A DNA stretch of 8,547 bases from the NCBI RefSeq assembly GCF_039812505.1, contig NZ_JBDIAQ010000148.1:1-8547 (forward strand), in the 5' to 3' direction. Numbering within the stretch: position 1 is the first letter of the stretch; each line of letters opens with the position of its first letter. A program made the position numbers and the translations under genes. This DNA comes from Intrasporangium_A sp039812505. Lineage in GTDB: Bacteria > Actinomycetota > Actinomycetes > Actinomycetales > Dermatophilaceae. Under the pieces are notes generated by a model. The model had not been told where the DNA came from. It ran no database searches and saw only the letters and a program-made list of their open reading frames with translations. Shown here one piece after another: positions 1 through 7,148 of this stretch.

Positions 1-24
1 GCCTGTCACTGTTGAAACCGAAAG

Positions 25-41
25 ATCACAAGTTGGTAACG
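25..41 (+). promoter_or_regulatory. Candidate MtrA-type direct repeat
   Basis: Two related hexamers, ATCACA (25-30) and GTAACG (36-41), are separated by 5 bases, so they repeat at 11 bp, one helical turn. A further GTCACT lies at 5-10 but is not in phase. Actinobacterial MtrA is known to bind loosely conserved GTAAC/GTCAC-type direct repeats with this geometry upstream of peptidoglycan hydrolase genes. The gene downstream is a secreted cell-wall lytic candidate, which fits. The match is short and degenerate, and the window begins only 24 bases upstream, so the rest of the promoter may be missing. Confidence 0.35.
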
Positions 42-43
42 AA

Positions 44-135
44 GCCGGGTCCTTCCCGCCGTCACCGACCACCCCCGTAAACCAGCTCTGGGTGACCCAT
101 GTGTCGTGGGGCCCGAGAAAGGCACGCCCCGATCC
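44..135 (+). promoter_or_regulatory. Possible structured 5' leader of the transglycosylase gene
   Basis: The leader contains complementary segments. GTCACC (61-66) can pair with GGTGAC (91-96). GGGTC (47-51) can pair with GACCC (94-98), which competes for the same bases. GGGGC (108-112) pairs with GCCCC (126-130), and the loop of that hairpin carries the purine-rich GAGAAAGG (115-122), the only plausible ribosome binding site before the ATG at 136. Bases 89-99 also form a perfect dyad, TGGGT-G-ACCCA, which could instead be a protein-binding site in DNA. Cell-wall hydrolase genes of Actinobacteria are known to carry long regulatory leaders, including c-di-AMP (ydaO-type) riboswitches. I could not match this leader to the ydaO consensus, so its class is open. 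Pairing was judged by eye, without folding energies or covariation. Confidence 0.4.
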
Positions 136-888
136 ATGACCGCACCCCAAGGACGCCACCGCTCGCCGTTCGCCCCTGCCTCCCGTGCCGACTCCACCCC
201 CGGGCGGCACCGCCCCGACCAGCGGCGACGCGTGGCACGGCCCTTCGTCGCGGCGGGCCTCGCGCTCGGGCTCGGCCTGGCCGCGTTCGGGTATGCCGCC
301 GCCACCGGGTCCGGCTCGGGGGAGCCGGCACCGGCCGGTGCCGGCGTGGCGGCCCAGGACATGGCGCTGACGAGCATGGTCGACACGGACGCGCGCACCT
401 CCGCGGCGGCATCGCGCAGCGAGGGTCGCACCGCGATCTCCGCCGCCGACCTGGCGGCCGCCCGGCAGGCCCGGGCCGAGGCGAAGGCCGCGGCCGACAA
501 GAAGGCCAGGGCCGCCGCCGAGCAGAAGCGGCGCAAGGCCGCCGCGGCCGCCCGCGCCGCGGCGCTCGTCAAGGCGAAGGACGACCCGCGGGCGGCGGCG
601 CGCGCGCTCATGGCCGAGCACGGCTGGACGAGCAAGGCACAGTACAACTGCCTGGTCACCCTGTGGAACGGCGAGAGCAACTGGCGCTGGACCGCGAACA
701 ACCCGAGCTCGGGGGCCTACGGCATCCCGCAGGCGTTGCCGGGCAGCAAGATGGCCAAGTTCGGCAACGACTGGCGCACCAACCCCCTCACCCAGGTCAA
801 GTGGGGCCTCTGGTACATCGAGCAGTCCTACGGCAGCCCCTGCGGCGCCCTGTCCGCCTGGCAGGCCCGGTCTCCGCACTGGTACTGA
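136..888 (+). CDS. Secreted lytic transglycosylase-like cell-wall protein
   Basis: A 250-residue protein, probably exported and acting on peptidoglycan. Residues 1-35 are a long, basic n-region rich in Arg and Pro. Residues 36-56 are a hydrophobic Gly/Ala/Leu stretch that would serve as signal peptide or membrane anchor. Residues 58-100 are a low-complexity linker. Residues 100-148 are very rich in Ala, Lys, Arg and Glu and look like a charged helix or coiled coil. The compact C-terminal domain (about 152-250) resembles the lysozyme-like fold of small actinobacterial transglycosylases, with a candidate catalytic Glu180 in WNGESNW, an AYGIPQA segment near 194-200 and an aromatic-rich end. Cys172 and Cys236 could form a disulfide after export. 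I chose the ATG at 136 because the in-frame GTG at 106 lies inside the leader hairpin and adds only poorly conserved-looking residues. The gene stands alone, convergent with coaA. Family assignment is from motif recall; activity is inferred. Confidence 0.82.
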   Translation: MTAPQGRHRSPFAPASRADSTPGRHRPDQRRRVARPFVAAGLALGLGLAAFGYAAATGSGSGEPAPAGAGVAAQDMALTSMVDTDARTSAAASRSEGRTAISAADLAAARQARAEAKAAADKKARAAAEQKRRKAAAAARAAALVKAKDDPRAAARALMAEHGWTSKAQYNCLVTLWNGESNWRWTANNPSSGAYGIPQALPGSKMAKFGNDWRTNPLTQVKWGLWYIEQSYGSPCGALSAWQARSPHWY

Positions 889-926
889 TCGGAGAAATCC
901 GGCCCTCCGGGCCACATTTCTCCGAT
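888..926. terminator. Strong hairpin on the transglycosylase stop codon
   Basis: ATCGGAGAAAT (888-898) pairs perfectly over 11 bp with ATTTCTCCGAT (916-926). After a 2x2 internal loop, GGCCC (901-905) pairs with GGGCC (909-913) around the triloop TCC. The left arm begins on the last base of the TGA stop. No T-run follows on either strand, which is common for actinobacterial terminators. Because the neighbouring genes converge here, it could stop transcription from both sides. Confidence 0.8.
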
Positions 927-1001
927 TCGACCACGCATCAGAGGAAACCCTGGCGCCCGTTACCGTGAGCGCCGGCCACGCGGGTCTTTCGAGGGGTACA
1001 C

Positions 1002-1036
1002 GGGGGGCGCAGGCCGCTCGCGGCCGTGAGCCCCCC
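1002..1036 (-). terminator. Candidate terminator downstream of coaA
   Basis: A second GC-rich hairpin lies just past the coaA stop codon. GGGGGGC (1002-1008) pairs with GCCCCCC (1030-1036), and inside it GGCCG (1012-1016) pairs with CGGCC (1021-1025) around a CTCG tetraloop. A run of Cs then Gs (1031-1043) sits between the stem and the stop codon and gives an alternative local palindrome. There is no U-tract. The position fits termination of the minus-strand coaA transcript, but function is inferred. Confidence 0.55.
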
Positions 1037-1043
1037 CGGGGGG

Positions 1044-2009
1044 TCAGATCTTCCGCAGCCGCACCCGGCGCACCGAGTGGTCCCGGTCCTTGGCGAGCAC
1101 ACAGGTCGCCCGCGACCTCGTCGGCAGGATGTTCTCGACGAGGTTCGGGCCGTTGATCTCGCGCCAGATCCGGTTGGCCGTCCCGGCCGCCTCGTGGTCG
1201 GACAGCGCCGCATAGCGGTGGAAGTACGAGTTCGGGTCGGAGAAGGCCGTCTCGCGCAGGCGCAGGAAGCGGTCGACATACCACTTGCGCACGTCGTCTA
1301 CCCAGGCGTCGACGTAGACGGAGAAGTCGAAGAAGTCGCTCACCGCCATGTCGGTGCCGCGGACCGGGTGGACCATCGGCGCCTGCAGCACGTTCAGACC
1401 CTCGACGATGAGCACGTCGGGCTGGTGCACCACGATCTGCTCGTCCGGGAGGATGTCGTAGGTCAGGTGCGAGTAGACCGGGGCGCTGACCTCCTCCTTG
1501 CCCGACTTGACCTCGGCGACGAAGCGCAGCAGCGCCCGCCGGTCGTACGACTCGGGGAAACCCTTGCGCGCCATGAGGCCCCGCCGTTCCAGCTCGGCGT
1601 TGGGCAGCAGGAACCCGTCGGTCGTGACCAGCTCGACCCGGGGGGTGTCGGGCCAGCGGGCCATCAGCTCACGCAGGATCCGCGCGGTCGTCGACTTGCC
1701 GACCGCCACGGAGCCGGCGACGCCCACCACGAACGGGGTCTTGGCGGGGCGCTCACCGAGGAAGTCCGTCGTCACCTGGTGCAGCTGCTTGGTGCCCGCG
1801 ACGTAGAACAGCAGCAGCCTGGACAACGGCAGGTAGACCTCCTCGACCTCCCGCAGGTCAACCGGGTCGCCGAGCCCCTTGAGCCGGGCCAGGTCGGTCG
1901 CGTCGAGGCTGAGCGGGTGGTTCTCCCGCAGCCGCGACCATCCCGCCCGGTCGAACTCGACGTAGAGCGACGGGATGGAGTCGTAGGCTCCGTACGCTTC
2001 CAGTGACAC
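1044..2009 (-). CDS. coaA: Type I pantothenate kinase
   Basis: Phosphorylates pantothenate with ATP to 4'-phosphopantothenate, the first and usually controlling step of coenzyme A synthesis, in the cytoplasm. The product is 321 residues, close to the family's usual 310-320. The P-loop GSVAVGKS is at 99-106, followed by VTTDGFLLPNAEL at about 128-140 with candidate catalytic Asp131, RKGFPESYD at 148-156, then a PVYSHLTYD segment and an IVEGLNVLQ strand. The C-terminus (NLVENILPTRSRATCVL to RLRKI) is near-identical in pattern to the mycobacterial enzyme as I remember it. I chose the GTG at 2009 because homology begins soon after (LYVEFDRAGWSRL) and longer forms would run into the divergent glmS promoter. 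No convincing Shine-Dalgarno precedes this GTG, so a leaderless transcript is possible. The gene is divergent from glmS and convergent with the transglycosylase gene. Confidence 0.97.
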   Translation of the reverse strand: MSLEAYGAYDSIPSLYVEFDRAGWSRLRENHPLSLDATDLARLKGLGDPVDLREVEEVYLPLSRLLLFYVAGTKQLHQVTTDFLGERPAKTPFVVGVAGSVAVGKSTTARILRELMARWPDTPRVELVTTDGFLLPNAELERRGLMARKGFPESYDRRALLRFVAEVKSGKEEVSAPVYSHLTYDILPDEQIVVHQPDVLIVEGLNVLQAPMVHPVRGTDMAVSDFFDFSVYVDAWVDDVRKWYVDRFLRLRETAFSDPNSYFHRYAALSDHEAAGTANRIWREINGPNLVENILPTRSRATCVLAKDRDHSVRRVRLRKI

Positions 2010-2015
2010 GGGAGC

Positions 2016-2021
2016 ATTGTG
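2016..2021 (-). promoter_or_regulatory. Candidate -10 element for leaderless coaA mRNA
   Basis: On the minus strand CACAAT is followed by six bases and then the GTG start at 2009, so transcription would begin at or next to the start codon. No recognisable -35 TTGACA-like hexamer lies about 17 bases upstream. The nearest purine-rich GGGAG is 17 bases before the GTG, too far for a normal ribosome binding site. The match to TANNNT is imperfect, so this is tentative. Confidence 0.4.
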
Positions 2022-2123
2022 TCGGACTCCCGGGCCGGGCAGGCGGTTGCGTGCGGCGCTTCGGGCCTCTGACGGGCACGGCAGCGCCGGGCCGCGAACG
2101 GGTCGGGGCCGCCGGCCGTCCCC

Positions 2124-2129
2124 TAGGCT
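2124..2129 (+). promoter_or_regulatory. -10 element for leaderless glmS mRNA
   Basis: TAGGCT fits the actinobacterial TANNNT -10 consensus. It is followed by exactly seven bases and then the glmS ATG at 2137, placing transcription start on the A of the start codon. The intervening GATCCCC has no Shine-Dalgarno character. There is no good -35 hexamer, which is usual in this phylum. The rest of the 127-base divergent region (2010-2136) shows no other element I can name. Confidence 0.65.
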
Positions 2130-2136
2130 GATCCCC

Positions 2137-3996
2137 ATGTGCGGAATCGTGGGATATGTCGGCCGGGTCGACGACGGCACGGCGCTCGACGTCGTCATGG
2201 AGGGCCTGACCCGGCTCGAGTACCGGGGCTACGACTCGGCCGGTGTCGCGCTCGTCGCCGGCGACCGCGTCGAGACCCGGAAGCGGTCCGGCAAGCTGGA
2301 GAACCTGCGTCGCGAGCTGGCCGAGCACCCGCTGCCGGCATCCCGCACCGGGATCGGCCACACCCGCTGGGCCACCCACGGCGGCCCCACCGACACCAAC
2401 GCGCACCCGCACCGGGGTGGCACCGACGGCAAGCTCGCCCTGATCCACAACGGCATCATCGAGAACTTCCACGCCCTCAAGGGCGAGCTGCTCGCCGACG
2501 GCGTCGCCTTCGCCAGCGAGACCGACACCGAGGTCGTGGCCCACCTGCTGGCCGCCGCCTACCCGACCACGGCGGACCTCACCGAGGCGATGCGCGCCGT
2601 CGTCGCCCGACTCGAGGGAGCCTTCACCCTCCTCGCGGTCCACGCCGACCAGCCGGGCGTCGTCGTCGGCGCCCGCCGCAACAGCCCGCTCGTCGTCGGG
2701 CTCGGCGACGGGGCGAACTACCTCGGCTCCGACGTCGCCGCCTTCATCGGCCACACCCGCCACGCCCTCGAGCTCGCCCAGGACCAGATCGTCACGATCA
2801 CCCCCGACAGCGTCACCGTGGTCGACTTCGACGGCACCCCCGCGCAGGGCAGGGCGTACGAGGTGACCTGGGATGCCGCCGCGGCCGAGAAGGGCGGCTA
2901 CGCCACCTTCATGGACAAGGAGATCCACGACCAGCCGCACGCGGTGCGCGACACCCTGCTGGGGCGCACCGACGAGCAGGGCCGGCTCACCCTCGACGAG
3001 CTGCGCATCCCCGAGCAGAAGCTGCGCGCGATCACCCGGATCACGATCGTGGCGTGCGGGACGGCGGCATACGCCGGGATGACGGCGAAGTACGCCATCG
3101 AGCGGTGGACGCGCATCCCCGTCGAGGTCGCGCTCGCGCACGAGTTCCGCTACTGCGACCCCATCGTCGACGAGCAGACCCTGGTCGTGTCGATCAGCCA
3201 GTCTGGCGAGACGATGGACACGCTCATGGCGGTCAAGCACGCCCGCGAGCTCGGCGCGCTGACCATCTCCATCTGCAACACGCACGGCTCGACGATCCCG
3301 CGCGAGTCCGACGCCGTCCTCTACACCCACGCCGGCCCCGAGATCGCCGTGGCGTCCACCAAGGCCTTCCTGGCCCAGATCACCGCGAGCTACATCCTGG
3401 GCCTCTACCTGGCCCAGCTGCGCGGCGGGACCTTCGCCGACGACGTCCGGGCCGTCCTGAAGGAGCTGGCGCAGGTCCCCGACAAGATCCAGGTGGTGCT
3501 CGACCGGATGGGCCGCGTCAGGGAGATCGCCCGGTTCATGGCCGACAGCCGGGCCGTGCTCTTCCTCGGCCGGCACGTCGGCTACCCGGTCGCGATGGAG
3601 GGGGCGCTCAAGCTCAAGGAGCTGGCCTACATCCACGCCGAGGGCTTCGCCGCCGGCGAGCTCAAGCACGGTCCGATCGCCCTGATCGAGCCCGGTCAGC
3701 CGGTCTTCGTCATCGTCCCGTCGCCATCGAGCGAGCACGGGCTGCACGGCAAGGTCGTCTCCAACATCCAGGAGATCCGGGCCCGCGGGGCGCGCACCCT
3801 GGTGATCGCCGAGGACGGCGACGACGACGTGGTGCCCTTCTCCGACGAGGTCATCCGCGTGCCCGCGACCGCACCGCTGCTGGCCCCGCTGCTGACGGTC
3901 GTGCCGCTGCAGGTCTTCGCGCTCTGGCTCTCGACCGCCAAGGGCCTCGACGTCGACCAGCCGCGCAACCTGGCCAAGTCGGTCACCGTCGAGTGA
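2137..3996 (+). CDS. glmS: Glutamine-fructose-6-phosphate aminotransferase (isomerizing)
   Basis: Converts fructose-6-phosphate and glutamine to glucosamine-6-phosphate and glutamate, the entry step to UDP-GlcNAc and so to peptidoglycan. The ATG at 2137 is fixed because the protein must begin MCGIVGYVG: Cys2 becomes the N-terminal nucleophile once Met is removed. The 619 residues are close to the E. coli length of 609. The glutaminase domain covers about 1-220, with HTRWATHGG from residue 75 and an NGIIENF segment. The first SIS domain has ACGTAAYAG and SISQSGET (354-359). The second SIS domain has EGALKLKEL from 488 and GELKHG near 507-512; Glu495 and His511 align with the E. coli isomerase residues Glu488 and His504. 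The end PRNLAKSVTVE carries the sugar-binding Lys614. All catalytic residues appear intact. It is the first gene of the plus-strand run, with no glmS ribozyme space upstream, and acpS follows after 13 bases. Confidence 0.98.
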   Translation: MCGIVGYVGRVDDGTALDVVMEGLTRLEYRGYDSAGVALVAGDRVETRKRSGKLENLRRELAEHPLPASRTGIGHTRWATHGGPTDTNAHPHRGGTDGKLALIHNGIIENFHALKGELLADGVAFASETDTEVVAHLLAAAYPTTADLTEAMRAVVARLEGAFTLLAVHADQPGVVVGARRNSPLVVGLGDGANYLGSDVAAFIGHTRHALELAQDQIVTITPDSVTVVDFDGTPAQGRAYEVTWDAAAAEKGGYATFMDKEIHDQPHAVRDTLLGRTDEQGRLTLDELRIPEQKLRAITRITIVACGTAAYAGMTAKYAIERWTRIPVEVALAHEFRYCDPIVDEQTLVVSISQSGETMDTLMAVKHARELGALTISICNTHGSTIPRESDAVLYTHAGPEIAVASTKAFLAQITASYILGLYLAQLRGGTFADDVRAVLKELAQVPDKIQVVLDRMGRVREIARFMADSRAVLFLGRHVGYPVAMEGALKLKELAYIHAEGFAAGELKHGPIALIEPGQPVFVIVPSPSSEHGLHGKVVSNIQEIRARGARTLVIAEDGDDDVVPFSDEVIRVPATAPLLAPLLTVVPLQVFALWLSTAKGLDVDQPRNLAKSVTVE

Positions 3997-4009
3997 GCGG
4001 GGTGACCCG

Positions 4010-4360
4010 GTGATCGTCGGGGTCGGCATCGACGTCGTCGACATCGAACGCTTCGGCGCCGCGCTCGAGCGCACCCCTGCATTGCGCACCCGGCTGTTCA
4101 CCGCGCCGGAGGCCGAGCTCGGGCTGGCCTCGCTGGCCGCGCGGTTCGCCGCCAAGGAGGCGCTCGCCAAGGCGCTCGGCGCGCCCGGTGGGCTCGCCTG
4201 GACGGACGCGCGGGTCGTGACCAACGCGCTCGGCAAGCCCTCGCTCCAGGTCGTCGGCACCGTCGCGGCGCGCGCCGCAGACCTCGGTGTGGCCCGCCTG
4301 CACGTCTCGCTGTCCCACGACGCGGGCATCGCGTCGGCCGTCGTCATCGCGGAGGGCTGA
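4010..4360 (+). CDS. acpS: Holo-[acyl-carrier-protein] synthase
   Basis: Transfers the 4'-phosphopantetheine arm of coenzyme A onto a serine of apo acyl carrier protein, activating fatty acid synthesis in the cytoplasm. The product is 116 residues, in the 115-130 range of the short AcpS family. The N-terminal MIVGVGIDVVDIERF holds the metal ligand Asp8. RFAAKEALAKALG at 45-57 is the second signature, with Glu50 as the other metal ligand and Lys54. The end HVSLSHDAGIASAVVIAE (98-115) is the usual closing strand. The GTG start at 4010 has GGGGTGA (3999-4005) four bases upstream as ribosome binding site, and no start codon upstream would keep a better family length. The segment between the two signatures is slightly shorter than in many relatives. 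Co-transcription with glmS is likely. Its substrate CoA begins with the divergent coaA gene, a biochemical link rather than proof of co-regulation. Confidence 0.96.
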   Translation: MIVGVGIDVVDIERFGAALERTPALRTRLFTAPEAELGLASLAARFAAKEALAKALGAPGGLAWTDARVVTNALGKPSLQVVGTVAARAADLGVARLHVSLSHDAGIASAVVIAEG

Positions 4361-5961
4361 TGATCCGGGCACTGTCGGTCCCCGACATCCGCGCGCTCGA
4401 GGCGGCCGCCATGGCCGGCCTGCCGGACGGCACGCTCATGGGTCGCGCGGCCCGCGGTCTCGCGGACGTCGCCGCTGCCCGGCTCGAGGAGCACGGTGGG
4501 CGCACCGTCGTCGCGCTCGTCGGCTCGGGCGACAACGGCGGGGACGCCCTGTATGCCGCTCACTTCCTCGCCGAGGTCGGCTTCCCCGTGGCGGCGGTGC
4601 TCGTCAGCGATCGAGGCCGTTCCGCGGCCCACCCCGGCGGGCTCGCCGCCCTGGAGCAGCACGGCGCGGTCGTCGTCGCGGTCGACGACCCGGACGAGGC
4701 AGCCCGTGTCGTGGCCGGCGCAGACCTCGTGCTCGACGGGATCACCGGCATCGGCGGCCGCCCCGGGCTGCGCCCTCTCGCGGCTCGCCTCGTCGGGGCG
4801 GTCGACGAGGACGCGTGGGTCATCGCCGTGGACGTCGCCAGCGGCCTCGACCCCGATGGGCGCGTGCGCGCCGACGCCGTCGTCTGGGCCGACGAGACCG
4901 TGACCATGAGCGTCGCGAAGCCGGCGCACCTGCTGCCCGCTGGAGAGGGTGCCACCGGGCGGCTCACCGTGGTCGACATCGGGCTGGACCTGGGTGACGT
5001 GCCGGCGGCGGTCGAGCGGCTCACCTTCGACGACGCCGCCCGGCTCTGGCCGGTGCCCGGCCCGGCCGACGACAAGTACTCCCGCGGGGTGCTCGGTGTC
5101 GTCGCCGGGGGAGAGCACTACACCGGGGCAGCGGTTCTGTCGGTGCTGGCCGCCGTCGAGGCGGGGGTGGGCATGGCCCGCTACGTCGGCCCGCCGACTC
5201 CCATGCAGCTGGTCCGCTCCGCGGTGCCCGAGGCGGTGCACGGTCCCGGCCGGGTGCAGGCCTGGCTCGTCGGTCCGGGACTCGATGTCGAGAGTGCCGC
5301 CGAGGAACAGCTGGCCGTCGCGGCCGCGGCGCTCGCGTCGGACCTGCCCGTGGTCGTCGACGCCGGCGGGCTCGATCTGCTCGAAGGCCCTCGTGGCGCG
5401 CCCACCCTGCTGACCCCGCACGCCGGTGAGGCGGCTCGCCTCCTGTCCCGGCTGCCGGCCGGCGGCGACGGGACGACCGGCCGGAGTGAGCCCGGCTCCG
5501 GCGACGACCGGAGCACGGGCGCGGCTGCGGCAGCCACCGTCGATCCGGCTGCTCGACCCGAGGGGGCGGCGGGGGACGGGCCAGGAGGGGCGGCGGGGGA
5601 CGTGACCCGGGATCAGGTCGAGGCCGACCCCGTCGGGGCGGTCCGGCGCCTCGCCGAGCTGACCGGCGCCACGGTCCTGCTCAAGGGCTCGACCACGCTC
5701 GTCGCGGGGGCCACCGGCCCGGTCCGGTCGCAGGCCGACGCACCCGCGTGGCTGGCCACGGCGGGCGCCGGCGACGTGCTGTCCGGACTGCTTGGCATGC
5801 TGCTCGCCACCGGGCTCGACCCGCTCGACGCCGGCTCGCTCGGCGCCCTGGTGCACGGGCTGGCCGCGGCACGTGCCTCGTCGGGGGGCCCGCTGCGCGC
5901 GCTGGCGGTGGCACACGCCATACCGGCCGCCGTACGCGAGCTGCTCGCTCGCACTGTGTGA
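4360..5961 (+). CDS. nnrD: Bifunctional NAD(P)H-hydrate epimerase / ADP-dependent dehydratase
   Basis: Repairs hydrated NADH and NADPH: the N-terminal YjeF-type domain epimerises the R and S hydrates and the C-terminal ribokinase-like domain dehydrates the S form. The epimerase covers about 1-220, with VGSGDNGGDALYAA (54-67), VLDGITGIGG around Asp126 and VAVDVASGLD-like residues near Asp158. The dehydratase begins near DDKYSRGVLGVVAGG (about 238) and has LLTPHAGE (350-357), LLKGSTTLVA from 440 and the phosphate-binding TAGAGDVLSG (about 466-475). The 533 residues are somewhat long for the fusion because of a Gly/Ala/Asp/Pro-rich insertion at roughly 367-411, between conserved segments of the second domain. 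The ATG overlaps the acpS stop by one base (TGATG), with GGAGGG at 4351-4356, which suggests translational coupling. All recognised motifs are intact, so I expect an active enzyme. Some databases name such fusions nnr. Confidence 0.95.
   Translation: MIRALSVPDIRALEAAAMAGLPDGTLMGRAARGLADVAAARLEEHGGRTVVALVGSGDNGGDALYAAHFLAEVGFPVAAVLVSDRGRSAAHPGGLAALEQHGAVVVAVDDPDEAARVVAGADLVLDGITGIGGRPGLRPLAARLVGAVDEDAWVIAVDVASGLDPDGRVRADAVVWADETVTMSVAKPAHLLPAGEGATGRLTVVDIGLDLGDVPAAVERLTFDDAARLWPVPGPADDKYSRGVLGVVAGGEHYTGAAVLSVLAAVEAGVGMARYVGPPTPMQLVRSAVPEAVHGPGRVQAWLVGPGLDVESAAEEQLAVAAAALASDLPVVVDAGGLDLLEGPRGAPTLLTPHAGEAARLLSRLPAGGDGTTGRSEPGSGDDRSTGAAAAATVDPAARPEGAAGDGPGGAAGDVTRDQVEADPVGAVRRLAELTGATVLLKGSTTLVAGATGPVRSQADAPAWLATAGAGDVLSGLLGMLLATGLDPLDAGSLGALVHGLAAARASSGGPLRALAVAHAIPAAVRELLARTV
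5563..5610 (+). repeat. In-frame 24-bp tandem duplication inside nnrD
   Basis: GGGGCGGCGGGGGACG occurs at 5563-5578 and again at 5587-5602, identical over 16 bases with a period of 24. Since 24 is a multiple of three, the frame is kept and the protein reads GAAGDGPG followed by GAAGDVTR (residues 402-417). It lies in the low-complexity insertion of the dehydratase domain. Slipped-strand duplication is the likely origin, and the tract may vary in length between strains. Confidence 0.85.
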
Positions 5962-5974
5962 GGCCACGACGTGG

Positions 5975-5980
5975 CAGACT
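5975..5980 (+). promoter_or_regulatory. Candidate -10 element for leaderless alr mRNA
   Basis: CAGACT is followed by seven bases and then the alr ATG at 5988, the same spacing as TAGGCT to the glmS ATG. The bases between (GCGACCG) have no Shine-Dalgarno character, and only 26 bases separate nnrD from alr. This suggests alr has its own leaderless promoter besides any readthrough. The hexamer lacks the consensus first T, and I see no -35. Confidence 0.5.
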
Positions 5981-5987
5981 GCGACCG

Positions 5988-7144
<1,157 letters not shown>

Positions 7145-7148
<4 letters not shown>

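Noticed and set aside
1..135. Canonical ydaO-type c-di-AMP riboswitch
   Set aside because: The gene context fits, but I could not place the conserved ydaO sequence blocks in order. The leader is kept as an unclassified candidate.
938..1279. Open frames on both strands over the coaA 3' end and the intergenic region
   Set aside because: Arg/Pro/Gly-rich shadows in the wrong frame of coaA; the intergenic part is better explained by two hairpins.
2017..2136. Forty-residue upstream extension of GlmS
   Set aside because: The catalytic cysteine must become the N-terminal residue, which fixes the start at MCGIVG.
2010..2136. glmS ribozyme or riboswitch upstream of glmS
   Set aside because: The ATG lies seven bases after a good -10 element, leaving no leader for an RNA element.
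2010..2198. Upstream extension of CoaA into glmS
   Set aside because: It would overlap the glmS start and promoter on the opposite strand, and family similarity only begins near residue 15 of the GTG form.
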